Assembly: GCA_036877525.1 (NCBI GenBank)
Contig: JAZGTH010000109.1
Coordinates: 255,501-319,500, forward strand
Length of the DNA stretch: 64,000 bases
Reading direction: 5' to 3'
Source: Chromobotia macracanthus
Lineage: Eukaryota > Chordata > Actinopteri > Cypriniformes > Botiidae
Shown: positions 12,501 through 23,900 of the stretch, piece after piece
How positions within the stretch are numbered: position 1 is the stretch's first letter
How the letters are laid out: each line of letters opens with the position of its first letter
The notes under the pieces: generated by a model
What the model saw: only the letters and a program-made list of their open reading frames with translations
The model's database searches: none
What the model was told of the DNA's origin: nothing
Program-made: the position numbers and the translations under genes

Positions 12501-15500
12501 TCTTGTTTCTTGGAGTCTGGATCTGAACTCATGCTCTGTGTTTAGTGTCAGAGCGTGTTGTTTTGATCCTGACTTCTTCTAGTCTTGGTTCTTGTTTCTT
12601 GGAGTCTGGATCTGAACTCATGCTCTGTGTTTAGTGTCAGAGCGTGTTGTTTAGATCCTGACTTCTTCTAGTCTTGGTTCTTGTTTCTTGGGTCTGGATC
12701 TGAACTCATGCTCTGTGTTTAGTGTCAGAGCGTGTTGTTTAGATCCGGACTTCTTCTAGTCTTGGTTCTTGTTTCTTGGAGTCTGGATCTGAACTCATGC
12801 TCTGTGTTTAGTGTCAGAGCGTGTTGTTTAGATCCGGACTTCTTCTAGTCTTGGTTCTTGTTTCCTGGGTCTGGATCTGAACTCATGCTCTGTGTTTAGT
12901 GTCAGAGCGTGTTGTTTAGATCCTGACTTCTTCTAGTCTTGGTTCTTGTTTCTTGGGTCTGGATCTGAACTCATGCTCTGTGTTTAGTGTCAAGCGTGTT
13001 GTTTGGACTTCTTCTAGTCTTGGTTCTTGTTTCTTGGAGTCTGGATCTGAACTCATGCTCTGTGTTTAGTGTCAGAGCGTGTTGTTTTGATCCTGACTTC
13101 TTCTAGTCTTGGTTCTTGTTTCTTGGAGTCTGGATCTGAACTCATGCTCTGTGTTTAGTGTCAGAGCGTGTTGTTTAGATCCTGACTTCTTCTAGTCTTG
13201 GTTCTTGTTTCTTGGAGTCTGGATCTGAACTCATGCTCTGTGTTTAGTGTCAGAGCGTGTTGTTTTGATCCTGACTTCTTCTAGTCTTGGTTCTTGTTTC
13301 TTGGAGTCTGGATCTGAACTCATGCTCTGTGTTTAGTGTCAGAGCGTGTTGTTTTGATCCTGACTTCTTCTAGTCTTGGTTCTTGTTTCTTGGAGTCTGG
13401 ATCTGAACTCATGCTCTGTGTTTAGTGTCAGAGCGTGTTGTTTTGATCCGGACTTCTTCTAGTCTTGGTTCTTGTTTCTTGGGCCTGGATCTGAACTCAT
13501 GCTCTGTGTTTAGTGTCAGAGCGTGTTGTTTTGATCCTGACTTCTTCTAGTCTTGGTTCTTGTTTCTTGGAGTCTGGATCTGAACTCATGCTCTGTGTTT
13601 AGTGTCAGAGCGTGTTGTTTTGATCCTGACTTCTTCTAGTCTTGGTTCTTGTTTCTTGGAGTCTGGATCTGAACTCATGCTCTGTGTTTAGTGTCAGAGC
13701 GTGTTGTTTTGATCCTGACTTCTTCTAGTCTTGGTTCTTGTTTCTTGGAGTCTGGATCTGAACTCATGCTCTGTGTTTAGTGTCAGAGCGTGTTGTTTAG
13801 ATCCTGACTTCTTCTAGTCTTGGTTCTTGTTTCTTGGGTCTGGATCTGAACTCATGCTCTGTGTTTAGTGTCAGAGCGTGTTGTTTAGATCCGGACTTCT
13901 TCTAGTCTTGGTTCTTGTTTCTTGGAGTCTGGATCTGAACTCATGCTCTGTGTTTAGTGTCAGAGCGTGTTGTTTAGATCCGGACTTCTTCTAGTCTTGG
14001 TTCTTTTTTTCTTGGGTCTGGATCTGAACTCATGCTCTGTGTTTAGTGTCAGAGCGTGTTGTTTAGATCCTGACTTCTTCTAGTCTTGGTTCTTGTTTCT
14101 TGGAGTCTGGATCTGAACTCATGCTCTGTGTTTAGTGTCAGCGTGTTGTTTAGATCCTGACTTCTTCTAGTCTTGGTTCTTGTTTCTTGGGTCTGGATCT
14201 GAACTCATGCCCTGTGTTTAGTGTCAGAGCGTGTTGTTTAGATCCGGACTTCTTCTAGTCTTGGTTCTTGTTTCTTGGAGTCTGGATCTGAACTCATGCC
14301 CTGTGTTTAGTGTCAGAGCGTGTTGTTTAGATCCGGACTTCTTCTAGTCTTGGTTCTTGTTTCTTGGGTCTGGATCTGAACTCATGCTCTGTGTTTAGTG
14401 TCAGAGCGTGTTGTTTTGATCCTGACTTCTTCTAGTCTTGGTTCTTGTTTCTTGGAGTCTGGATCTGAACTCATGCTCTGTGTTTAGTGTCAGAGCGTGT
14501 TGTTTAGATCCTGACTTCTTCTAGTCTTGGTTCTTGTTTCTTGGAGTCTGGATCTGAACTCATGCTCTGTGTTTAGTGTCAGAGCGTGTTGTTTTGATCC
14601 TGACTTCTTCTAGTCTTGGTTCTTGTTTCTTGGAGTCTGGATCTGAACTCATGCTCTGTGTTTAGTGTCAGAGCGTGTTGTTTTGATCCTGACTTCTTCT
14701 AGTCTTGGTTCTTGTTTCTTGGAGTCTGGATCTGAACTCATGCTCTGTGTTTAGTGTCAGAGCGTGTTGTTTAGATCCTGACTTCTTCTAGTCTTGGTTC
14801 TTGTTTCTTGGGTCTGGATCTGAACTCATGCTCTGTGTTTAGTGTCAGAGCGTGTTGTTTAGATCCGGACTTCTTCTAGTCTTGGTTCTTGTTTCTTGGA
14901 GTCTGGATCTGAACTCATGCTCTGTGTTTAGTGTCAGAGCGTGTTGTTTAGATCCGGACTTCTTCTAGTCTTGGTTCTTGTTTCTTGGGTCTGGATCTGA
15001 ACTCATGCTCTGTGTTTAGTGTCAGAGCGTGTTGTTTAGATCCTGACTTCTTCTAGTCTTGGTTCTTGTTTCTTGGGTCTGGATCTGAACTCATGCTCTG
15101 TGTTTAGTGTCAGCGTGTTGTTTAGATCCGGACTTCTTCTAGTCTTGGTTCTTGTTTCTTGGAGTCTGGATCTGAACTCATGCTCTGTGTTTAGTGTCAG
15201 AGCGTGTTGTTTTGATCCTGACTTCTTCTAGTCTTGGTTCTTGTTTCTTGGAGTCTGGATCTGAACTCATGCTCTGTGTTTAGTGTCAGAGCGTGTTGTT
15301 TAGATCCTGACTTCTTCTAGTCTTGGTTCTTGTTTCTTGGAGTCTGGATCTGAACTCATGCTCTGTGTTTAGTGTCAGAGCGTGTTGTTTTGATCCTGAC
15401 TTCTTCTAGTCTTGGTTCTTGTTTCTTGGAGTCTGGATCTGAACTCATGCTCTGTGTTTAGTGTCAGAGCGTGTTGTTTTGATCCTGACTTCTTCTAGTC

Positions 15501-18500
15501 TTGGTTCTTGTTTCTTGGAGTCTGGATCTGAACTCATGCTCTGTGTTTAGTGTCAGAGCGTGTTGTTTTGATCCGGACTTCTTCTAGTCTTGGTTCTTGT
15601 TTCTTGGGTCTGGATCTGAACTCATGCTCTGTGTTTAGTGTCAGAGCGTGTTGTTTTGATCCTGACTTCTTCTAGTCTTGGTTCTTGTTTCTTGGAGTCT
15701 GGATCTGAACTCATGCTCTGTGTTTAGTGTCAGAGCGTGTTGTTTTGATCCTGACTTCTTCTAGTCTTGGTTCTTGTTTCTTGGAGTCTGGATCTGAACT
15801 CATGCTCTGTGTTTAGTGTCAGAGCGTGTTGTTTTGATCCTGACTTCTTCTAGTCTTGGTTCTTGTTTCTTGGAGTCTGGATCTGAACTCATGCTCTGTG
15901 TTTAGTGTCAGAGCGTGTTGTTTAGATCCTGACTTCTTCTAGTCTTGGTTCTTGTTTCTTGGGTCTGGATCTGAACTCATGCTCTGTGTTTTGGCTGCGG
16001 CGTGTTGTTTAGATCCGGACTTCTTCTAGTCTTGGTTCTTGTTTCTTGGAGTCTGGATCTGAACTCATGCTCTGTGTTTAGTGTCAGAGCGTGTTGTTTA
16101 GATCCGGACTTCTTCTAGTCTTGGTTCTTGTTTCTTGGGTCTGGATCTGAACTCATGCTCTGTGTTTAGTGTCAGAGCGTGTTGTTTAGATCCTGACTTC
16201 TTCTAGTCTTGGTTCTTGTTTCTTGGAGTCTGGATCTGAACTCATGCTCTGTGTTTAGTGTCAGCGTGTTGTTTAGATCCGGACTTCTTCTAGTCTTGGT
16301 TCTTGTTTCTTGGGTCTGGATCTGAACTCATGCCCTGTGTTTAGTGTCAGAGCGTGTTGTTTAGATCCGGACTTCTTCTAGTCTTGGTTCTTGTTTCTTG
16401 GAGTCTGGATCTGAACTCATGCCCTGTGTTTAGTGTCAGAGCGTGTTGTCTAGATCCTGACTTCTTCTAGTCTTGGTTCTTGTTTCTTGGAGTCTGGATC
16501 TGAACTCATGCTCTGTGTTTAGTGTCAGAGCGTGTTGTTTAGATCCTGACTTCTTCTAGTCTTGGTTCTTGTTTCTTGGGTCTGGATCTGAACTCATGCT
16601 CTGTGTTTAGTGTCAGAGCGTGTTGTTTTGATCCTGACTTCTTCTAGTCTTGGTTCTTGTTTCTTGGAGTCTGGATCTGAACTCATGCTCTGTGTTTAGT
16701 GTCAGAGCGTGTTGTTTAGATCCTGACTTCTTCTAGTCTTGGTTCTTGTTTCTTGGGTCTGGATCTGAACTCATGCTCTGTGTTTAGTGTCAGAGCGTGT
16801 TGTTTAGATCCGGACTTCTTCTAGTCTTGGTTCTTGTTTCTTGGAGTCTGGATCTGAACTCATGCTCTGTGTTTAGTGTCAGAGCGTGTTGTTTAGATCC
16901 GGACTTCTTCTAGTCTTGGTTCTTGTTTCTTGGGTCTGGATCTGAACTCATGCTCTGTGTTTAGTGTCAGAGCGTGTTGTTTAGATCCTGACTTCTTCTA
17001 GTCTTGGTTCTTGTTTCTTGGGTCTGGATCTGAACTCATGCTCTGTGTTTAGTGTCAGAGCGTGTTGTTTAGATCCGGACTTCTTCTAGTCTTGGTTCTT
17101 GTTTCTTGGGTCTGGATCTGAACTCATGCTCTGTGTTTAGTGTCAGAGCGTGTTGTTTAGATCCTGACTTCTTCTAGTCTTGGTTCTTGTTTCTTGGGTC
17201 TGGATCTGAACTCATGCTCTGTGTTTAGTGTCAGCGTGTTGTTTAGATCCGGACTTCTTCTAGTCTTGGTTCTTGTTTCTTGGAGTCTGGATCTGAACTC
17301 ATGCCCTGTGTTTAGTGTCAGAGCGTGTTGTCTAGATCCTGACTTCTTCTAGTCTTGGTTCTTGTTTCTTGGAGTCTGGATCTGAACTCATGCTCTGTGT
17401 TTAGTGTCAGAGCGTGTTGTTTAGATCCTGACTTCTTCTAGTCTTGGTTCTTGTTTCTTGGGTCTGGATCTGAACTCATGCTCTGTGTTTAGTGTCAGAG
17501 CGTGTTGTTTAGATCCGGACTTCTTCTAGTCTTGGTTCTTGTTTCTTGGGTCTGGATCTGAACTCATGCCCTGTGTTTAGTGTCAGAGCGTGTTGTTTTG
17601 ATCCTGACTTCTTCTAGTCTTGGTTCTTGTTTCTTGGAGTCTGGATCTGAACTCATGCTCTGTGTTTAGTGTCAGAGCGTGTTGTTTAGATCCGGACTTC
17701 TTCTAGTCTTGGTTCTTGTTTCTTGGAGTCTGGATCTGAACTCATGCTCTGTGTTTAGTGTCAGAGCGTGTTGTTTAGATCCTGACTTCTTCTAGTCTTG
17801 GTTCTTGTTTCTTGGGTCTGGATCTGAACTCATGCTCTGTGTTTAGTGTCAGAGCGTGTTGTTTAGATCCGGACTTCTTCTAGTCTTGGTTCTTGTTTCT
17901 TGGAGTCTGGATCTGAACTCATGCTCTGTGTTTAGTGTCAGAGCGTGTTGTTTAGATCCGGACTTCTTCTAGTCTTGGTTCTTGTTTCTTGGGTCTGGAT
18001 CTGAACTCATGCTCTGTGTTTAGTGTCAGAGCGTGTTGTTTTGATCCTGACTTCTTCTAGTCTTGGTTCTTGTTTCTTGGAGTCTGGATCTGAACTCATG
18101 CTCTGTGTTTAGTGTCAGAGCGTGTTGTTTAGATCCGGACTTCTTCTAGTCTTGGTTCTTGTTTCTTGGAGTCTGGATCTGAACTCATGCTCTGTGTTTA
18201 GTGTCAGAGCGTGTTGTTTAGATCCTGACTTCTTCTAGTCTTGGTTCTTGTTTCTTGGAGTCTGGATCTGAACTCATGCTCTGTGTTTAGTGTCAGAGCG
18301 TGTTGTTTAGATCCGGACTTCTTCTAGTCTTGGTTCTTGTTTCTTGGAGTCTGGATCTGAACTCATGCTCTGTGTTTAGTGTCAGAGCGTGTTGTTTAGA
18401 TCCGGACTTCTTCTAGTCTTGGTTCTTGTTTCTTGGAGTCTGGATCTGAACTCATGCTCTGTGTTTAGTGTCAGAGCGTGTTGTTTAGATCCGGACTTCT

Positions 18501-18547
18501 TCTAGTCTTGGTTCTTGTTTCTTGGAGTCTGGATCTGAACTCATGCT
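9521..18547. repeat. 89-bp minisatellite, about 100 units
   Basis: Units begin GTGTTTAGTGTCAGAGCG and recur at 9521, 9610, 9699 and onward, an 89-bp period. Variant units of 88 bp lack one A (CTTGGGTCTGG instead of CTTGGAGTCTGG). Other recurrent variants are GATCCTGAC/GATCCGGAC, TTTAGATCC/TTTTGATCC, GCTCTG/GCCCTG and CAGAGCG/CAGCG. The 9.0-kb span divided by about 88.6 bp gives roughly 102 units. The first 1.5 kb is nearly homogeneous; the rest mixes variants in an order that is itself repeated (see findings). Stops occur in every frame and no coding role is apparent. It lies wholly within the LTR-like element. Confidence 0.97.
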
Positions 18548-18662
18548 GTGGGTCTCTGTTTTGTTTACATTCACCATGTGCTCTCCGGTCTCGCGTCTTG
18601 GCCTCGCCCCCTTGTTCTCTTGTCTCGTCTGCGCTCATTTCACACACCTGTTAGTCGTTTAT
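18548..18662 (+). other. Non-repeated spacer between the two arrays
   Basis: About 115 bp of C+T-rich sequence (TTGTTCTCTTGTCTCG and similar) ending CACACACCTGTTAGTCG just before the 33-bp array. By position it corresponds to the 3' part of U3 in an LTR. Related fish LTRs, as I remember them, have a TATA-like motif a short distance downstream of a similar CACACCTGT segment; here that position opens into the 33-bp array. Confidence 0.5.
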
Positions 18663-20851
18663 CTGTGTGTTATTTAATGTCCCCGTGTGTTCTGTCTGTG
18701 TGTTATTTAATGTCCCCGTGTTCTCTGTCTGTGTGTTATTTAATGTCCCCGTGTTCACTGTCTGTGTGTTATTTAATGTCCCCGTGTTCTCTGTCTGTGT
18801 GTTATTTAATGTCCCCGTGTTCACTGTCTGTGTGTTATTTAATGTCCCCGTGTTCACTGTCTGTGTGTTATTTAATGTCCCCGTGTGTTCTCTGTCTGTG
18901 TGTTATTTAATGTCCCCGTGTTCTCTGTCTGTGTGTTATTTAATGTCCCCGTGTGTTCTGTCTGTGTGTTATTTAATGTCCCCGTGTGTTCTGTCTGTGT
19001 GTTATTTAATGTCCCCGTGTTCTCTGTCTGTGTGTTATTTAATGTCCCCGTGTTCTCTGTCTGTGTGTTATTTAATGTCCCCGTGTGTTCTGTCTGTGTG
19101 TTATTTAATGTCCCCGTAAGTTCTCTGTCTGTGTGTTATTTAATGTCCCCGTGTGTCCTGTCTGTGTGTTATTTAATGTCCCCGTGTGTTCTGTCTGTGT
19201 GTTATTTAATGTCCCCGTGTGTCCTGTCTGTGTGTTATTTAATGTCCCCGTGTGTTCTGTCTGTGTGTTATTTAATGTCCCCGTGTGTCCTGTCTGTGTG
19301 TTATTTAATGTCCCCGTGTTCTCTGTCTGTGTGTTATTTAACGTCCCCGTGTGTTCTGTCCGTGTGTTATTTAATGTCCCCGTGTGTTCTGTCTGTGTGT
19401 TATTTAATGGCCCCGTGTGTTCACTGTCCGTGTGTTATTTAATGTCCCCGTGTGTTCTGTCTGTGTGTTATTTAATGTCCCCGTGTGTTCTGTCTGTGTG
19501 TTATTTAATGTCCCCGTGTTCTCTGTCTGTGTGTTATTTAATGTCCCCGTGTGTTCTGTCTGTGTGTTATTTAATGTCCCCGTGTGTTCTGTCTGTGTGT
19601 TATTTAATGTCCCCGTGTTCTCTGTCTGTGTGTTATTTAATGTCCCCGTGTTCTCTGTCTGTGTGTTATTTAATGTCCCCGTGTGTTCACTGTCTGTGTG
19701 TTATTTAATGTCCCCGTAAGTTCTCTGTCTGTGTGTTATTTAATGTCCCCGTGTGTCCTGTCTGTGTGTTATTTAATGTCCCCGTGTGTTCTGTCTGTGT
19801 GTTATTTAATGTCCCCGTGTGTTCTGTCTGTGTGTTATTTAATGTCCCCGTGTGTCCTGTCTGTGTGTTATTTAATGTCCCCGTGTGTTCTGTCTGTGTG
19901 TTATTTAATGTCCCCGTGTGTCCTGTCTGTGTGTTATTTAATGTCCCCGTGTTCTCTGTCTGTGTGTTATTTAACGTCCCCGTGTGTTCTGTCCGTGTGT
20001 TATTTAATGTCCCCGTGTGTTCTGTCTGTGTGTTATTTAATGGCCCCGTGTGTTCACTGTCCGTGTGTTATTTAATGTCCCCGTGTGTTCTGTCTGTGTG
20101 TTATTTAATGTCCCCGTGTGTTCTGTCTGTGTGTTATTTAATGTCCCCGTGTTCACTGTCTGTGTGTTATTTAATGGCCCCGTGTTCTCTGTCTGTGTGT
20201 TATTTAATGTCCCCGTGTGTTCTGTCTGTGTGTTATTTAATGTCCCCGTGTTCACTGTCTGTGTGTTATTTAATGTCCCCGTGTTCACTGTCTGTGTGTT
20301 ATTTAATGTCCCCGTGTGTTCTCTGTCTGTGTGTTATTTAATGGCCCCGTGTGTTCACTGTCTGTGTGTTATTTAATGGCCCCGTGTTCACTGTCTGTGT
20401 GTTATTTAATGTCCCCGTGTTCACTGTCTGTGTGTTATATAATGTCCCCGTGTGTTCACTGTCTGTGTGTTATTCAATGTCCCCGTGTGTTCTGTCCGTG
20501 TGTTATTTAATGTCCCCGTGTGTTCTGTCCGTGTGTTATTTAATGTCCCCGTGTGTTCTGTCCGTGTGTTATTTAATGTCCCCGTGTGTTCTGTCCGTGT
20601 GTTATTTAATGTCCTCGTGTGTTCTGTCCGTGTGTTATTTAACGTCCCCGTGTGTTCTGTCCGTGTGTTATTTAATGTCCCCGTGTGTTCTGTCTGTGTG
20701 TTATTTAATGTCCTCGTGTGTTCTGTCTGTGTGTTATTTAATGTCCCCGTGTGTTCTCTGTCTGTGTGTTATTTAATGTCCCCGTGTGTTCTGTCTGTGT
20801 GTCATTTAATGGCCCTGTGTGTTCTCTGTCTGTGTGTTATTTAATGGCCCC
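18663..20851. repeat. 33-bp minisatellite, about 65 units
   Basis: The unit contains GTTATTTAATGTCCCCGTG followed by a variable GTGTTCTGTC, GTGTTCTCTGTC, GTTCACTGTC or GTGTCCTGTC segment; most units are 33 bp, some 35 bp. Since 33 is divisible by three and the unit lacks stops in some frames, long frames encoding an 11-residue repeat (CVLFNVPVCSV-like) appear on the plus strand and an NTGTLNNTQTE-like one on the minus strand. There is no sign that they are translated genes. Each unit carries a TTATTTAA motif resembling a TATA element. The array ends 25 bp before the AATAAA of the LTR-like element. Confidence 0.97.
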
Positions 20852-20876
20852 TCGTGGGTTATTGTTTGGTTTTGTT

Positions 20877-20882
20877 AATAAA
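20877..20882 (+). promoter_or_regulatory. AATAAA polyadenylation signal of the LTR
   Basis: AATAAA within TTTTGTTAATAAAGAG, 25 bp after the end of the 33-bp array and 56 bp before the CA terminus. In retroviral-type LTRs the signal lies in R or late U3 shortly before the cleavage site, so position and strand fit. Its use is not shown. Confidence 0.65.
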
Positions 20883-20938
20883 GAGATTTCTCGGTTTCAC
20901 GCTGTCTGCGACTGGGTTCGTTTCTCCCGCACCTGACA

Positions 20939-20943
20939 CTCGC
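20939..20943. repeat. 3' target-site duplication CTCGC
   Basis: An exact copy of the five bases before the element at 9451-9455. Flanking bases beyond the five do not match (GCA before the left copy, TGG after the right one), so the duplication is 5 bp. Confidence 0.85.
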
Positions 20944-23900
20944 TGGACGAATGCAAAAGCTCAGGTACTACAAAATATGTATATTTAATGACGATTAATT
21001 ATATGTATTTTCCTTTGAGTTTCATTCCACGAATGAAATGGTGTTTTAAACAACACTGTCTCATTGATTTGACATTTGATTTGCTACATAATTGTGGTGC
21101 TGGTTCATGCTTATAATCTGGAGTCCCTAATTCTGCTCATCTTTGCTACATGCTCAACAAGAGTGATTATGAATTCCCCTTTAAACAGGGAATGGTGGAG
21201 AACAGATCTATTAACGTTGCTTTTGAGTGAATATATAATTAATATTCTTGGACTGATAAATGTGCTTGGCTCTTTTAATGTCAATCACTTATCTGAAATA
21301 TTAATGTTAAATACATTTCAGAAGACTAATCTCTTTAATCTCATCCCATCCTCAGTCATAACTGTAAAACACTCAACAGGAATACTAATACAAACCAGGA
21401 TATGGCCCAAACAGCAAAGCATCTCTCGCTCTCTCTCTCTCGTTCTCTCTCTCTCGCTCGTCATGAGTGTCCTGAGTTAACCCACTCCCCATGAAAAGGT
21501 CCCAGAATTGATTTCTCATTAAAGCGCTTCCTGTGGGTCATCGCCTAGCTGAGGCCTGACCTTTCCACCAGCAAAGAGGAGTCGTTTATGTGGGGCAGTG
21601 AGGGAGATTGTGGGTGAGGACAGAATACTTGGAAACGGCACAGATCTTTTATATTCCTGTAATTAAATCCTTCATTAAACTGATAAGCAAGTTTGTCTCT
21701 TTAATGGAGAAAAATGGGCTTAATGTGCCGAGCATTTTGATGATTTTGATGACATTTCAACCTGAACAGGTGATTTTAGTGAGCTCTAGAGAGAAACAGC
21801 TCCCAGAGCTTAGAAACAAGAAGACAGAGGAGAGTAAGCAGGAAGCTTGAAAATAATCTAATGTATTAATTCATGCTCACATTAATCAAAATATTTAGGG
21901 GGTTTTAAGATGAAAACAAGCCAGCCTCCCCAAAACAAATGATTTAGAGGGAAGATTAAATTGTCTTAATTGCATCTTTGGGCAATTTCTTTGAGGCAGA
22001 TTTAACAAAGTGATCTGTTTATGTGGTATTTCGGCATCACATTAGCTACAGGCAAATAGAGTGACTGAAGGCTCAAGGTCTGATGTGGCTCTCAGTGTAA
22101 GACCACCCACTTAAAGACTTTGAGCTCATATTTAAATTAAATTTACGATTGGATTACATCAGGCAAAACCAAAAAGGCCATCTGATTTCCTGATCCAGTG
22201 AAAGGCTGAAGATACAATAGTAATGAAGAGAAAGATGAAAGGACACAGACTGGTTATTATCATTACAATAAGAAGAGAAGATCAGGCTGGATGAGTTCAT
22301 TAGATTGTAGCAAATAATTAGCTCTTATGCTGCAAAGTATTACAAAGTTACTGCAAAGAAAGAATACAAGCATGTCTGCATGCACCCCTGCTCTTACCTT
22401 TATTTCAGCGTTGTTTACATGCAGCCTAACAGTACATGCATAGCTGACATAAAAGTTTAAGCCATTTCAGCAGTGTCCTGAGGTGTGACATGATATACTT
22501 CATCTAGAAATATTATTCATGATGCCATGAGCTATAATAGTTACTGGAGCTATAATATACTTGTACATTTTAACTACATCAGCTGGTCATGGGCCACAGG
22601 TTGCCCGCTGTTTGCTGGCTAACCATCTGATGCATATTGCCCAAAAAACTGGAAAACTTTCTAGATCTATTAAGCAATAATCTGATTTCAATCTGCAAAA
22701 ACTACACTGGCACCAGCCAAAGGTCTGGCTATGCAAGAATGTATGTCTGCCACCCTCATGCATGTGTAATAAAAATGACTTTCTGTGCAGTTTAAAGCAT
22801 GTGAAAGGCTTTAAAAGTTTTCCACATTGTCATTTGATGATTCATGTTCCAACAGATCAGATGTTGTGTTGAACTTTCACACTCCTCCACCTGGGCAGGT
22901 GTTTGTCTACATGATTCTGTCTTTGAGCTCTGTTATACTGCTAAAACCTACTTTGAATTAACTGTTCCATATTTATGCATTTACACATTTTTTTGCATTA
23001 TAATGTAAATGGTGATTTGTGTAAGCACAAATCAACCTCTGTTGAGTAGGCACTGTAAAGCACGATATGTATTGTGGAAATAAATGCAGTGACAGGTCTT
23101 ATCTAAACAGCTACTGGACATTACTTATTCTTCTTCTTCTTTTCTGGCACTGACAGAAAAGCACAGGGAATGAACGAACAGGGTAGAAAGAGTAAAAACC
23201 ACACACAATATGCTCAGCTACATAGGGAGGCGGGTCTGTGTGTAGAACGCAATGCTCTACCATAAAAGCATTTGCCAAATGCGTAAATGCAAAAGGTGCG
23301 GTCATGAAAAGCTACTTTGTAAAGAGAAGCACATCCAAAAGTGCAACTTCACTCAGTGAGGCTTGTACTATCTTAGGCTGACTGAACAAACATTCATGAG
23401 ATTCATGACTTTTAATCAATTATAGTTTGTGTTACACTCTACTTTCATACAGTAATAAATTAAGCTGAAAACTGAAAACTTAGCTTCTGCACTCAGAATA
23501 TAAAAACAAACATATAAACATATAGACATCTAGACCTTTCTAGGATATGTCTCTTTGTCTTGGAGATTTACTGTCAGTACCAGCAAAAGTGACATTTTCT
23601 TTACATCAAAGCTTTTGCATGTTACTGTTCCATGTGTCTTCAATAATCAATGCTCTCTCCCCTCCCGGAAGTTTACACAACCTGTCTTTTAATTGTGACA
23701 AGACAAAAGTTGCTCAGTCAGAAGCTGGTCTGATCTGTCTTGTGGCTCTGTAAGAAACAGCAAATCAATGTTGGCCTGGGTAAATGGTGAAGAATGTGAG
23801 CTCCTGCATGAAAAATTTAACAGAACATGTTTTAAACGAGAGTTTACTCGCACATTGCCTCAGGAAATGGGTTTTTACTAACTTTAAACAGACCATTTAA

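Larger units (their letters stand above)
9456..20938 (+). mobile_element. Giant solo-LTR-like retroelement, 11.5 kb
   Basis: The block starts TGTCAGGATCC and ends CACCTGACA, giving 7-bp perfect inverted termini with the canonical TG...CA ends, and is bounded by a 5-bp direct duplication (CTCGC). An AATAAA at 20877-20882, 56 bp before the 3' end, fits the R/U5 end of an LTR and sets the orientation as plus. No gag/pol-like frame lies inside, no primer-binding-like sequence follows the 3' end, and no second LTR is in the window, so a solo LTR is the simplest reading. Fish LTRs are normally well under 2 kb. Here two tandem arrays (9521-18547 and 18663-20851) account for about 11.2 of 11.5 kb; the non-repeated LTR framework is only about 270 bp. 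Superfamily (Gypsy or ERV) cannot be assigned without internal genes. An alternative is a non-autonomous DNA element with very short inverted ends, which is less likely given the TG/CA ends, 5-bp duplication and polyadenylation signal. Confidence 0.75.

Noticed and set aside
9521..20851. CRISPR-like or centromeric satellite array
   Set aside because: Units are contiguous without unique spacers, the context is vertebrate nuclear DNA, and the arrays are enclosed by LTR-type ends with a target duplication, so an LTR expansion explains them better than a centromere.
18548..20936. Overlapping 100-200 codon frames with an 11-residue repeat
   Set aside because: The 33-bp unit length keeps frame by arithmetic. 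Frames are broken by 35-bp units, exist on both strands and have no distinct start, signal or domain.
20939..21000. Primer-binding site after the LTR, implying a full retroelement downstream
   Set aside because: The bases after CCTGACA are the target duplication and then sequence that joins the left flank; no tRNA-complementary stretch, gag or pol follows.
21076..21480. 134-codon plus-strand frame next to the LTR
   Set aside because: The longest frame outside arrays, but hydrophobic low-information sequence ending in a CT repeat. A frame of this length is expected by chance in 64 kb on six frames.
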